From positions 1-50,703 of the forward strand of contig JAIXYP010000050.1 of NCBI GenBank assembly GCA_027490155.1: DNA of 50,703 nucleotides, in the 5' to 3' direction. The stretch comes from Cytophagaceae bacterium. GTDB lineage: Bacteria; Bacteroidota; Bacteroidia; Cytophagales; Flexibacteraceae. The position numbers were made by a program, and so were the translations under genes. The notes beneath the pieces were generated by a model. The model was not told the DNA's origin and searched no databases. It was given only the letters and a program-made list of their open reading frames with translations. This document shows positions 8,657-17,796 of the stretch, in pieces. Numbering within the stretch: the stretch's first letter is position 1; each line of letters begins with the position of its first letter.

Positions 8657-8826
8657 GTTGGTATTTCCAGTTTGCCCTTCCGCTTAGCCAATCACTCTAA
8701 TGGTCCATACAAGGATAATGGCTAGTGCGAAGGAGCCTGTTAGCATGGCATTCGATAAGCTTTTGCCTAAATTGCGTATCGAATTCAACAGCTGCCTTAC
8801 ATGCAGCCTTGTTCTGTTTTCTATAT

Positions 8827-9804
8827 ATGCAAACTGACGCCACATTGCCCTATAGCATCCTGCTATACTATTGCTACACCCACATCGAGGATGCCGTCCT
8901 CTATCGGGAAGAACACCACCAACTCTGCCTGCGGCTAAACCTTAAGGGCAGGATTATTGTCGCAACCGAGGGACTTAATGGTACCTTGTCAGGTCTAAAG
9001 GCGGACTGTGAAGCCTACATGGCCCACCTCAAGGCTGACCCACGTTTTGCTGCAATTGATTTTAAGCTGGAGTATGGCACCGAGCATGCTTTCCAGAAGT
9101 TGTATGTCAGGATTAAGGATGAGATCGTCCATAGTGGGATGAAACACATCAACCCAGCGGCCCAGCCTGTTGGTATCCACCTTGATGCCGATGCCTTTAA
9201 ACAAATGACTGCTGACCCTGATGTCGTCTTGTTGGATGTCAGGAGCAATTACGAACACGAACTCGGCCACTTTAAGGGAGCCCTACGCTTGGACATCGAA
9301 AACTTCCGTAATTTCCCTGATGCTGTCAAAACCCTTGACCACCTTAGGGATAAAAAGGTAGTTACCTATTGCACAGGTGGCATTAAGTGCGAAAAAGCCA
9401 GTGCCTACCTACTAGAGCAAGGATTCGAGAATGTTTATCAGTTGCATGGTGGCATCATAAAATACGGCCTGGAGGCTGGTGGCGAAAACTTTGATGGCCA
9501 ATGTTATGTATTTGATGGACGTGTCGCTACAGAGGTCAACTCGGTCAACCCGACGGTTGTTAGCAAGTGTTACCGTTGCGAAACCCTGACTGCCAAAATG
9601 GTAAATTGTGCTAACCCTTACTGCAACAACCACATCACGATGTGCGATGACTGTGGCAACAAGTATGACGGTTGCTGCTCCGACCCTTGCCATGACCATC
9701 CCGAACGCCGCACCTGGGATGGCACTGGGTTCTACCCTAAGCAGCTCAATGGCTATAACCCAATGGCCAATAGCAAAAGGCTACGCAAAGGGCAACCTGC
9801 CTAG
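8827..9804 (+). CDS. trhO: tRNA uridine(34) hydroxylase / rhodanese-domain protein TrhO
   Basis: Oxygen-dependent tRNA hydroxylase that forms 5-hydroxyuridine at the wobble position (established for TrhO/YceA). It has an N-terminal acylphosphatase-like domain (LKGRIIVATEGLNGTLSG), a central rhodanese domain with catalytic Cys in YCTGGIKCEKAS, and a C-terminal cysteine-rich zinc segment (CYRCETL, CANPYCNNH, CDDCG, CCSDPC). The start at MQTDATLPYSILLYY is preferred over the ATG at 8725, whose extra 34 residues do not resemble the family. It is divergent from the DMT transporter. Confidence 0.93.
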   Translation: MQTDATLPYSILLYYCYTHIEDAVLYREEHHQLCLRLNLKGRIIVATEGLNGTLSGLKADCEAYMAHLKADPRFAAIDFKLEYGTEHAFQKLYVRIKDEIVHSGMKHINPAAQPVGIHLDADAFKQMTADPDVVLLDVRSNYEHELGHFKGALRLDIENFRNFPDAVKTLDHLRDKKVVTYCTGGIKCEKASAYLLEQGFENVYQLHGGIIKYGLEAGGENFDGQCYVFDGRVATEVNSVNPTVVSKCYRCETLTAKMVNCANPYCNNHITMCDDCGNKYDGCCSDPCHDHPERRTWDGTGFYPKQLNGYNPMANSKRLRKGQPA

Positions 9805-9982
9805 TTTGACAATGTAACCGAATTAGTCTGCTTGATTTTTATAATAGCCAAGGCCCCATACCTTGGTTTAGCTCCAATTTAGCAACTATTTTTTCATGCA
9901 CTCCATAGGAAGGTACCCTCTTTGGATCAGCCTCATGTCTCCTATTTCCTGAAAACTCCAACCTATACCAAAGCCCTGATCT

Positions 9983-10867
9983 ATGCCTACCACCTCACCT
10001 ATTGCACCCTCTGAGCTGATCATCAATCCTGATGGCAGTGTATATCACCTTGCTTTGCGGCCAGACCAGCTAGCGGACAAAATCATTACTGTGGGTGATC
10101 CTGATCGTGTGGAGGCAGTAGCACAGTACTTGACTGATAGGGAGTTCACGTTACGGAAACGTGAGTTCGTGAGCACAACTGGTCAGTATCAGGGAAAACG
10201 CATCACAGTCCTGAGCACTGGGATGGGCACTGACAATATCGAGATCGTAATGAATGAGCTTGACGCCTTGGTTAATATAGACCTCGAAACTCGCTTAATC
10301 AAGGAAAGTACAAAGGCACTAGATATTGTCCGGATCGGAACAAGTGGGGCACTTCAGCCTGAGGTCCCGCTTGATGCAGCTCTTTGCTCGGTACAGGCCA
10401 TTGGCCTTGATACCTTGATGGAATTCTACCCACTCCATCAGTCCTCTGCAGATTCATTGATCACAGAAGGGCTTCAACACAGCCTCGGGGTTGATTACAG
10501 GCCTTATTTAGTGAAGGCGGCACAGTTGCTGGTGGATCGCATAGGCCATGACATGATACTAGGCACCACCCTAACCTGCCCAGGATTTTACGCTCCACAA
10601 GGTAGGATGTTGCGCATTCAGACCAAAGTCGAGGATGCTGTCCTGAAATACCAGCAATACCGTTGGGACGGAGGAGGCGTGGCATGGCAGGATCGACTAA
10701 CTAATTTTGAGATGGAGACCGCTGGCTATTATGCCCTTGGGACGCTTCTTGGTCATCATGTTCTTTCGGTTAATGCCATAGTCGCCCACAGGGTAAGTAA
10801 TACGTTCAGCACAAGGGCTGATGAGGTGATCGACCAACTGGTAAGGAAGGTGCTTGATAGGATTTAG
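9983..10867 (+). CDS. Nucleoside phosphorylase, uridine-phosphorylase-like
   Basis: Enzyme of nucleoside salvage that splits a nucleoside with phosphate into base and ribose-1-phosphate. PNP_UDP_1 fold motifs: phosphate-binding VGDPDRV near residue 38, GMGTDNIEIVMNEL, RIGTSGALQ, and the substrate/active-site region FEMETAGYYALG near residue 249 (the family Met-Glu pair). The length of 294 is slightly above E. coli Udp. The uridine preference is inferred from overall similarity to Bacteroidota homologues. A strong terminator follows. Confidence 0.88.
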   Translation: MPTTSPIAPSELIINPDGSVYHLALRPDQLADKIITVGDPDRVEAVAQYLTDREFTLRKREFVSTTGQYQGKRITVLSTGMGTDNIEIVMNELDALVNIDLETRLIKESTKALDIVRIGTSGALQPEVPLDAALCSVQAIGLDTLMEFYPLHQSSADSLITEGLQHSLGVDYRPYLVKAAQLLVDRIGHDMILGTTLTCPGFYAPQGRMLRIQTKVEDAVLKYQQYRWDGGGVAWQDRLTNFEMETAGYYALGTLLGHHVLSVNAIVAHRVSNTFSTRADEVIDQLVRKVLDRI

Positions 10868-10892
10868 GCCTCATCGCACCACCAAACAATCA

Positions 10893-10943
10893 AAAACGAT
10901 AAATCCCTCTAGTGTTAAGGCTACCAGAGGGATTTATCGTTTT
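10893..10943. terminator. Bidirectional terminator between convergent genes
   Basis: Perfect 18-bp stem, AAAACGATAAATCCCTCT (10893-10910) and its complement (10926-10943), with a 15-base loop. It has a T-run on either strand and sits between the phosphorylase gene and the DUF349 gene. Confidence 0.92.
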
Positions 10944-10970
10944 GGTAATAAGTGATTTATGAACGAGGAC

Positions 10971-12281
10971 CTAGGACAATGCTGTCAGCTGGGTTTGCAT
11001 CTCCTCTACCAACTTGTATTTGACCCTGAGCTTACGTTTCTGGGTATTGAGTTTGTTGTAGAGGGGCTTGTGGTTAGGGTTGCGACGTTCGTACTCAGGG
11101 ATGAGGTTAAACTCTGCCTCCATACTCTGAAGCTCTGTTTCGTCCTTACGAATGATGTCGCGCAGCATCTGAATCTTGATACTAAACTGCTCCTTGATCG
11201 GCTTAGAATTGAAGAACCGATTCTGGATATAGATCGTCCTCATCAGATAGCTCATCTCAAAGATCCTATCACAATGATAGGTGAACTTGTTGTTGATATC
11301 GTTCTTAAGGTGCTCGGGAACGTTGCCGATGTCCCTCCAAGTATTCTGAAGCTCTTTGGTTTTAGCAAAAGCAATCCGGAGATCAATCTGCTCATAACCC
11401 CGAACCTCCTGAATCATGGCCTCTTTCCGTGCTAGATTCTCCACCAAAACAGGATCAACTGGTTTGGCTTTTTCCTTTTCAAGCCGCTGTTTCTTGAGCG
11501 CATACATAATGCTGCGCTTGTACTGTTTGAACTGCTTGATCAGTGGCTCGAAGTGGACTTTAGGAACTGGACCGACTGCTTTCCAATCCTCTGCTAGGTT
11601 ATTCAGAGCCTTGTAGCTATGCCAAGGGTTTTGGTCTGGTGCTGCGAGAGCACGTGCGGTCTGTGTGATCTTGTCGTATTTTTCGACTCGCTCCATCATA
11701 ATGCGTTGGCGCTCATCAAAATAGACCTTACGTGTCTGGAAAAAGATATTGAGCTCTTCGTCAAAGGCACCTTCAATCTCAGCTTCATGCTCTTTGGCGA
11801 CCGAACCAGTCTTGAGCCACTTTTCACGGATTTCTTTGGCCTTGGCAGATGCCTCCATCCAATCCTTTATTTCCGTCAGATTGTCTCGCCACTCTTGTAA
11901 CAAGGCTTGCTTGATCTCGTAGTTCTTGACCCGATTCTGGTCAATGAGACCACGGATACTGTCTTCGGCCTCGTCGAGCTTATGGAAGAGGGGGATGAAA
12001 TCGCCGATGGCATCATACTGCTCAAGCTGACCTCGCATATGAAGGAGCTTCATCAGATAAGAACCCTTGTTTAGGGCCCCTTCGATGTCTGCCAAAAGTG
12101 CTTCTACCTTACCGGTGATGAACTCAAATCGGCGGATGAAGTAGGCTAGGGCTTCTTCGTTGGTTGTCTTGACTTCGCCTATTTGGCGGTCAGGATACGT
12201 GGCATAGGCCTTGAGGTAAACTTTACCGTCCTTGACATACCCGTATTCGGTGCTGGTGTTTTGTTCGAGATCGCTTTGCAT
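10971..12281 (-). CDS. DUF349 domain protein
   Basis: Cytoplasmic, highly charged, mostly helical protein with repeated DUF349 units, seen as recurrent W-K-x-x-G-xxP-type segments: LAEDWKAVGPVPKVHFEPLIKQF, LQNTWRDIGNVPEHLKNDINNKF and an earlier one around IREKWLKTGSVAKEHEAEI. Function is unsettled; some DUF349 proteins have been linked to ribosomes or stress. The start is the ATG at 12281 (MQSDLEQN); the longer frame begins at a TTG three codons earlier. A likely promoter is at 12351-12378, and the bidirectional terminator closes it. Confidence 0.85.
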   Translation of the reverse strand: MQSDLEQNTSTEYGYVKDGKVYLKAYATYPDRQIGEVKTTNEEALAYFIRRFEFITGKVEALLADIEGALNKGSYLMKLLHMRGQLEQYDAIGDFIPLFHKLDEAEDSIRGLIDQNRVKNYEIKQALLQEWRDNLTEIKDWMEASAKAKEIREKWLKTGSVAKEHEAEIEGAFDEELNIFFQTRKVYFDERQRIMMERVEKYDKITQTARALAAPDQNPWHSYKALNNLAEDWKAVGPVPKVHFEPLIKQFKQYKRSIMYALKKQRLEKEKAKPVDPVLVENLARKEAMIQEVRGYEQIDLRIAFAKTKELQNTWRDIGNVPEHLKNDINNKFTYHCDRIFEMSYLMRTIYIQNRFFNSKPIKEQFSIKIQMLRDIIRKDETELQSMEAEFNLIPEYERRNPNHKPLYNKLNTQKRKLRVKYKLVEEMQTQLTALS

Positions 12282-12350
12282 ACAACGCAAAAGTGTTAAC
12301 CATGTAAAACCACTGATCCGGGAGCCATGGACTCCGTTTCAGTACTTGTT

Positions 12351-12378
12351 CAAAGGTAGAGATAATTATGAAAACAAA
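12351..12378 (-). promoter_or_regulatory. Promoter of the DUF349 gene
   Basis: On the minus strand TTTG (12378-12375), 16 bases, then TACCTTTG (12358-12351). The start of transcription would be near 12344, about 60 bases before the ATG at 12281. Confidence 0.5.
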
Positions 12379-12525
12379 AATATTGGCAGTGTTATGCGGC
12401 CAATTATTTGCTCTAAAGACAACAAAATTGGGTAAATGGTTGCGTAAACCAATGAAAATTGTCAAGATTTAATCAAATCCCTACTAATGGGCCTACACAC
12501 GGTAAAGGCAAGGGCGAAGGTTTGA

Positions 12526-13050
12526 CTATCGATTACTGCCAGATCTGTAGCCGATAACTTGCTGCAAACCAAAGATGACGCCTAGGGTGATAGGCGTACT
12601 TACAACAGCGTTGATGAGTACAATATGCAAACTACCTAGGTCTGCATACTCTAGTGCGAACAAGCCAAGGTGATGGATAAAAATCAGGGGGGGCATGTAC
12701 CTAAAGTACCAATTGGCACCTCTAGCCTCAACAGAGACCTCGGTATCACCTTCGTAGCCACCAGCTGGGGTCAGAATCTTAATGCTCGTAATACGTAAAA
12801 ATGCCACCAAGACGGACAAGGCCGCATGCATCCCTGGGGTGTTATAGAACATATCAGTTAGCAGCCCGATACCGAATGCAGCGATCATGACCAAGAGCGC
12901 ACTAGCCTCAAGCGGCAGCAACAAAATGGAACCGATGTAAGCAAAACAGAACCCAGTACTCCACAACGAAAAGTTGCGGAACACGATCACCTGCAAGGCT
13001 GTAAACATAATAACGTACCAGAGCGTACGTAAATAACCAGCTAGGGACAT
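12526..13050 (-). CDS. mreD: Rod shape-determining protein MreD
   Basis: Inner-membrane component of the elongasome. The 174-residue protein has about five hydrophobic helices and a PxxFIHHLGLF-type central segment; identity rests on these features plus position 14 bases after mreC. Bacteroidota MreD is weakly conserved, so sequence alone would be less certain. No mreB, mrdA or rodA follows; the next gene downstream (DUF349) has its own promoter. Confidence 0.85.
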   Translation of the reverse strand: MSLAGYLRTLWYVIMFTALQVIVFRNFSLWSTGFCFAYIGSILLLPLEASALLVMIAAFGIGLLTDMFYNTPGMHAALSVLVAFLRITSIKILTPAGGYEGDTEVSVEARGANWYFRYMPPLIFIHHLGLFALEYADLGSLHIVLINAVVSTPITLGVIFGLQQVIGYRSGSNR

Positions 13051-13064
13051 GGATGAAGGGGATA

Positions 13065-13958
13065 TCAGGGCTTGGTTTTAGACTTTTGCTCAGGCTCGGT
13101 AGCAAACTCAGTTTTGGTTTTTTGCTCCAACTGGTTCTTTTCCTTTTGCAGCTGGTTGTCGATCAGATACACATATCCGATCGTACTGAAGTCTGTGCTA
13201 AGATCGACAGTGATATCATAAAACGTGGCATTGTCATTGATCCGGACCTGTTTAATCCGCCCTACTGGTAGATCTGCGGGGAAGATATCACTGGTGTTAC
13301 TGGTCAGGACGGTATCCCCAACCTTGGGCTTGAGGTGCCGAGCGATATAGGCTAAGTTGATAACTTTAGGGTCCTGACCTTTCCACTGCAAGATACCTGT
13401 GGCATTGCTACCCTTAATTGCCACCGCAGGTGTAAAGCGGGTATGCAACAACGAATTGACGGTACTATAGTGCTCAGAGCAAAGCAAGACTTTACCTACA
13501 ATCCCTGTTGGTGACACGACGCCCATTCCTGGCCTGAGGCCATCAGCTGTGCCTTTGTCAAGGGTCATGTAGTTGTTGAGGTTATTGATACTGTTGCTGA
13601 CAACCTTAGCTACGAGGTACTGGAATTTGGTTGCCCTAGTACCACCCAAAGTATCGAGCATTTTGCTGCTCAGGGTGTCAACAACGAGGCCTTGCATCTG
13701 GAGCTCACGTTTATTGATAAGTTGACGCAATTGGGCATTTTCTAGGGCTAGTTTTTCGTTCTGATTTGCGAGGTCGAAGTAGGAATAGACTTCGTTGTTG
13801 AGCTCCATTGTGCGGCCTACAACTGCGTTGGACGAGTGCATCCAGACAACTCCTTGAAACTGATTGTTGGACACAATAATGTACCCACAGAGCACCTCAA
13901 GTAGGAGGAACACCAGTAGGTTCCTGATTTGATACAAAAAGACAAATAAGCCTCCCAT
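13065..13958 (-). CDS. mreC: Rod shape-determining protein MreC
   Basis: Bitopic membrane protein that organises the cell-wall elongation complex in the periplasm. One N-terminal membrane helix (LLVFLLLEVLCGYIIV) is followed by a coiled coil (about residues 55-85, NEKLALENAQLRQLINKR) and the beta-rich MreC domain with GLRPGMGVVSPTGIVGKVL, the most recognisable family motif. A charged Lys/Glu/Gln tail ends it. Length 297 is normal. It lies 67 bases after the ABC-F gene with no visible promoter or terminator, so readthrough from that gene is plausible. Confidence 0.93.
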   Translation of the reverse strand: MGGLFVFLYQIRNLLVFLLLEVLCGYIIVSNNQFQGVVWMHSSNAVVGRTMELNNEVYSYFDLANQNEKLALENAQLRQLINKRELQMQGLVVDTLSSKMLDTLGGTRATKFQYLVAKVVSNSINNLNNYMTLDKGTADGLRPGMGVVSPTGIVGKVLLCSEHYSTVNSLLHTRFTPAVAIKGSNATGILQWKGQDPKVINLAYIARHLKPKVGDTVLTSNTSDIFPADLPVGRIKQVRINDNATFYDITVDLSTDFSTIGYVYLIDNQLQKEKNQLEQKTKTEFATEPEQKSKTKP

Positions 13959-14025
13959 CAGGTCTCGTGTTGGTTGGGGCAGGTGTTGCTGCCTGTAGTT
14001 TGGTGGTGATTATGAAGGGAATAGT

Positions 14026-15939
14026 TTATGCACTCTCGAGCTCAGAGGTTCGTGCCATTAGGTCCTCCCATTTGTCCATCAAGGACTGAAGCTCGGCTTG
14101 TTTTTTAGTAATGGCTTGTTGGGTTTGGTTAGCCTTGGCGATGTCTTGATAGACACTTGGTTTGGTCAGGTCCTCGGTTAGTTGTTTGAGCTCTTGTTCC
14201 GCCTTGGCAATAGCCTTTTCGGTATCGAGTGTATCGAGTTTGGCCTTGCGCAGATGTTTGGCATTTTCGTCAGCTTGGGCCGCAGTCAAAGTTTGTTTGA
14301 CGGGCTTGGCCATGACAGGAGCAGGATTGTCTTTTTGGGATTTAGCTCGCTCTTCTTGCCAGACTTCGTATTCTTCGTACGTGCCAGGGTATTGTTTGAT
14401 CTCTTGATCTTCGATGTACCAGATCTTGTTAGCGATGTTCGCCACAAAGAACCTGTCGTGACTAACTACTAGGAAAGTACCTTCATATTGCTGCAGGGCC
14501 TGGATCAGGATATTGACCGAAACCATGTCAAGGTGGTTGGTCGGTTCGTCAAGTAGAAGGAAGTTGGACTCAGATATCAGCGTTTTGGCCAAAGCTACGC
14601 GGCTTTTCTCACCACCAGACAGGACCTTGATCTTTTTGAAAACGTCATCACTGCTGAACAAGAAGCAACCAAGGATACCCCTTAGCTCCATCTCTGTTTT
14701 GGCAGAGCCGGCCTGCTTGAGCTCTTCGAGCATAGAGTTGTCCACATTGAGGGCCTCTAGCTGGTGCTGGGCAAACAAACTCATGTTGACATTATGGCCT
14801 AGCTTACGCTCTCCCGAGATGGGCTCAGAACCGTTAACGATACGAAGCATGGTGCTTTTGCCTCGTCCGTTGGCACCGATGAGGGCAATTTTGTCTCCCC
14901 TTTCGATTCTAGCTGTTGTGTTTTTTAGGATCTGGAGCTCACCATAAGCCTTTGAGACATTTTCTAACTCAGCAACATGACGACCGCTTTGGGTGGCAAA
15001 CGTGAATTTGAAGTTGACCCTAGCCGTGGCATCGACCACGTCCTCGATCATGTCGATGCGGTCAAGCATCTTAACCCGGCTCTGGACCTGACGGCTTTTA
15101 CTAGCCTTGGCCTTGAACCGCTCAATAAAGCGCTCGCTCTGTCTGATCATGCTCTGCTGATTAGCAAAGGCATTTTTCTGGATTTCGGCTCGCTCTGCTT
15201 TCTCCTCTACATAAAAGGAGTAGTTGCCAGCGTATTCATTAATCTTGCCTCCTTGTACCTCGGCAATACTAGTCACAACATTATCAAGGAAAGCCCTGTC
15301 ATGGGACACCACAATGATGGCACCTTCATAGTCCTCAATGTATTCTTCAATCCACTTAATGGATGGTAAGTCTAGGTGGTTGGTAGGCTCATCAAGCATC
15401 AGGAGGCTTGGCTTCTGGAGCAAGAGCTTGGCCAGCATAACCCGCATCCTCCAGCCACCCGAAAAGGTTCGAAGGGGCCGCTGTAGGTCATTGGTATTAA
15501 AACCTAGACCCTCAAGTATTTCTTCAGCACGGCTCTGGAGAGTATAGCCATCTAGGTGGTCATACTCTTCTTGGAGACTTGTGAGTTTGTCTAGCAATTC
15601 GTCCGAGTACTCCTGCTCCATTTTGTGCAGGATAGACTCTATTTCGTCATGGACGATGAGAGCACGTTCGAATGCCTGCATCGCCACCAACAGGATGCTA
15701 TCATCACTTTGGTAGCTGAGCAGATCTTGATTCAGGAAACCGATGGTACAATCCTTAGCTTTGGAGATACTACCAGCATCAGGCAAATATTCGCCCGTAA
15801 TCATCCGCAATAGGGTTGACTTGCCAGTTCCGTTAGCACCGATAAGGCCAATGCGGTCTTTCGGTTTGATGTGGAGAGAGGCACCTTCGTATAGCGTCCT
15901 ACTTCCGAAATGGAAGTCAATATTGTTGATAGAGATCAC
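14026..15939 (-). CDS. ABC-F family ATPase
   Basis: Soluble tandem ATP-binding-cassette protein of the ABC-F type, which acts on ribosomes rather than in membranes. Domain 1 has Walker A GANGTGKSTLL, signature FSGGWRMRV and LLMLDEPTNHLD. Domain 2 has GANGRGKSTML, LSGGEKSRVALAK and LLLDEPTNHLD. Between them is the helical P-site interaction linker (FANQQSMIRQSERFIERFKAKASKSRQVQSR). The C-terminal 90 residues form a charged coiled coil as in Uup/YdiF-type members. The start codon is GTG. No resistance function is implied. A -7 box is at 15961-15968. Confidence 0.95.
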   Translation of the reverse strand: MISINNIDFHFGSRTLYEGASLHIKPKDRIGLIGANGTGKSTLLRMITGEYLPDAGSISKAKDCTIGFLNQDLLSYQSDDSILLVAMQAFERALIVHDEIESILHKMEQEYSDELLDKLTSLQEEYDHLDGYTLQSRAEEILEGLGFNTNDLQRPLRTFSGGWRMRVMLAKLLLQKPSLLMLDEPTNHLDLPSIKWIEEYIEDYEGAIIVVSHDRAFLDNVVTSIAEVQGGKINEYAGNYSFYVEEKAERAEIQKNAFANQQSMIRQSERFIERFKAKASKSRQVQSRVKMLDRIDMIEDVVDATARVNFKFTFATQSGRHVAELENVSKAYGELQILKNTTARIERGDKIALIGANGRGKSTMLRIVNGSEPISGERKLGHNVNMSLFAQHQLEALNVDNSMLEELKQAGSAKTEMELRGILGCFLFSSDDVFKKIKVLSGGEKSRVALAKTLISESNFLLLDEPTNHLDMVSVNILIQALQQYEGTFLVVSHDRFFVANIANKIWYIEDQEIKQYPGTYEEYEVWQEERAKSQKDNPAPVMAKPVKQTLTAAQADENAKHLRKAKLDTLDTEKAIAKAEQELKQLTEDLTKPSVYQDIAKANQTQQAITKKQAELQSLMDKWEDLMARTSELESA

Positions 15940-15960
15940 GCGGCTGACAAAATTTGGCTA

Positions 15961-15968
15961 CAAAAGTA
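15961..15968 (-). promoter_or_regulatory. -7 box of the ABC-F gene
   Basis: Minus strand reads TACTTTTG, a TAnnTTTG match 21 bases before the GTG start. It lies within the longer reading of the divergent glycosyltransferase frame, favouring the later start of that gene. Confidence 0.45.
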
Positions 15969-16013
15969 CGGCTTAAATACCCAAAGGTCACGAACGAAGT
16001 TAATTTTGAGCCC

Positions 16014-17015
16014 ATGGGCATATCCAAACCACATTTTGGTGAATCAAAGCCTCCATTAGTGACTGTCGTGGTGTTATGCTACGAGCAATCAGCCTATGTA
16101 ACCAAGGCACTTGACTCAGTGGTGATGCAAACCTACCCTTCCCTTCAGCTCATTATCATTGATGATGGTAGTAAGGACGGGTCTGGGATCATTATCAAGC
16201 AATGGGTACAGAGTCAAACAAGGTTCCTAGAACCAGAAATGATATTACTGCCCCAAAATCTGGGTATGACGAAGGCTTTTGCCCATGCTAATAGTGTCAT
16301 CAAAGGAAAGTACTTGATTGACCTATCAGCAGATGATATGATGGTCCCTATACGAGTAGAAAGGCAAGTAGCATGCTTTGAAGCGACACAAAGCTCCAAT
16401 AACAAGGAGGTGGCGATGGTCTATTCTGATGCCTTATGGGTGAGTCCGGAGGGTCAACCAATAGGGAATTGGTACCAAGGTCGTCCTTTGAACCTTAGGC
16501 TAGTGGCCCCGCAAGACCAGCTGACTATGTTGCTGCAGTATAATCATATCTGTACCCCTACCATAATGTACCGCACAGATACTTGGCTTGCTGTAGGAGG
16601 GTTTGACACCCAGTACGTCTATGAGGACCTGCCAATCTTTCTGCAGTTTGCAGTCCATGGCTTTGACTTCCGATTTTTGGACGAATGCCTTACGATTCGA
16701 CGTAGGTTAACGGGTTCAGCTACCTCTAGGCAATATATCAGGGCTAAAAATGGGGTACAAAACCCTACACTTAACAGCACATTAGCACTTTGTATTTGGG
16801 CGGCACCAAATTGCCTAACCACCGAACGACGGCTAGCATTTGCCTTTTTTGTCAGGCATCACCTGCGTTTAGCGGCGGTATTGGGCCACCATAACCTTGC
16901 AAACAAGTTTCATTTGCTGCTTAAAGGCATAAAGGCTAATCAGCTAACAGACAAGCTGTTATTGATATTAACAAGGTTGCCACTTCCATGGCATCGATTG
17001 TTGGATCGACATTAA
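16014..17015 (+). CDS. Family 2 glycosyltransferase
   Basis: GT-A fold glycosyltransferase that likely adds a sugar to a surface polysaccharide or glycoprotein; donor and acceptor unknown. N-terminal motif VTVVVLCYEQSAYVTKALDSV, nucleotide-binding LIIIDDGSKDGS, and the metal-binding DxD-like LSADDMM. VGGFDTQYVYEDLPIFLQF is the typical acceptor-side segment. I chose the ATG at 16014; the longer frame starts at a TTG (15954) inside the promoter region of the ABC-F gene. Its stop is 4 bases from the stop of the convergent PaaB-like gene, with no terminator between. It stands alone, not in a polysaccharide cluster. Confidence 0.88.
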   Translation: MGISKPHFGESKPPLVTVVVLCYEQSAYVTKALDSVVMQTYPSLQLIIIDDGSKDGSGIIIKQWVQSQTRFLEPEMILLPQNLGMTKAFAHANSVIKGKYLIDLSADDMMVPIRVERQVACFEATQSSNNKEVAMVYSDALWVSPEGQPIGNWYQGRPLNLRLVAPQDQLTMLLQYNHICTPTIMYRTDTWLAVGGFDTQYVYEDLPIFLQFAVHGFDFRFLDECLTIRRRLTGSATSRQYIRAKNGVQNPTLNSTLALCIWAAPNCLTTERRLAFAFFVRHHLRLAAVLGHHNLANKFHLLLKGIKANQLTDKLLLILTRLPLPWHRLLDRH

Positions 17016-17019
17016 ACGA

Positions 17020-17694
17020 CTACAGGGCAGACTGCCGTTGTTTGTAGCCATCGATTTTGTCTTGTGACCTGTAGGCGATTGCATCACGGTACTTTTTATC
17101 TGGTAGCGTGAGCCAAATATCCTTATCCTCAGCATCCGAAAATAAGACTGATGTCGTTGGGGCCACCCATACATTGAGACAAGGTGTGGCATAAAGCTGG
17201 CTTGCGGCCATCTGGAAAGCCTCGGCAGGGCTAGTGGCTGTCACTTGCCCAACATGGTAATGTTGTTTGCCACGTTTCTTGAGGTAGAAGACCTCATAAG
17301 TCGGGGCTGGTTGGTCGGTATCTTGCCTTTGGGAAATCTCAGCAGTTTGTGTTTTGATAAAGTCTAGGACGTTGGCGCCACCTTCGGTGTAGTCGCTAAC
17401 GGTGAGATCGGCTGTTGCGACCACAAACATGGATTCGCAGGTACCACCACGCCTCGAGAATTGTTCCTTGCCAAACATCCAGGCTAAGTCAGGGTCAGAT
17501 GCATGGACGATACCAGCGTGCTCAAACGGTTTGCCAGCCTTCATCTGCTGAAATACCTCATAGGTTGCTAGCTGGGCCTTGTCGTCTGGGTTATGTACAT
17601 GAGGGGCATCAGGCAGGGCGAGGCGGTTTACTCGTGGGTCAAGGGAGTTAATGATCCCAAAACGATCGGGCACTGAGTTGTCTGCTAAAGTCAT
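17020..17694 (-). CDS. Tandem PaaB-like protein (two phenylacetyl-CoA epoxidase subunit B domains)
   Basis: Both halves resemble PaaB, the small non-catalytic subunit of the phenylacetyl-CoA epoxidase. Domain 1 (about residues 44-101) reads TYEVFQQMKAGKPFEHAG and later SRRGGTCESMFVV. Domain 2 (133-209) reads TYEVFYLKKRGKQHYHVG and LNVWVAPTTSVLFSD, then the PaaB-like tail KKYRDAIAYR. Classical PaaB is about 95 residues with one domain. No paaA, paaC or paaE is nearby. It has a well-formed promoter at 17713-17743. The role in phenylacetate metabolism is therefore an inference; another scaffold role is possible. Confidence 0.72.
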   Translation of the reverse strand: MTLADNSVPDRFGIINSLDPRVNRLALPDAPHVHNPDDKAQLATYEVFQQMKAGKPFEHAGIVHASDPDLAWMFGKEQFSRRGGTCESMFVVATADLTVSDYTEGGANVLDFIKTQTAEISQRQDTDQPAPTYEVFYLKKRGKQHYHVGQVTATSPAEAFQMAASQLYATPCLNVWVAPTTSVLFSDAEDKDIWLTLPDKKYRDAIAYRSQDKIDGYKQRQSAL

Positions 17695-17712
17695 TTGGTG
17701 TATCGTATGTTA

Positions 17713-17743
17713 CAAAGGTAACCCCTCTGGACGGCTATGGCAA
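17713..17743 (-). promoter_or_regulatory. Promoter of the tandem PaaB-like gene
   Basis: Minus strand: TTG (17743-17741), 20 bases, TACCTTTG (17720-17713). The predicted leader is only about 12 bases to the ATG at 17694. Confidence 0.6.
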
Positions 17744-17796
17744 TAATGGATCCGAAAGACGAAAAATCAACGAGGCTAAGACCTAAGGTCAAGTTG

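Noticed and set aside
8725-8826. Earlier trhO start (34 extra residues)
   Set aside because: The extra segment does not resemble the family; ATG 8827 matches the usual N-terminus.
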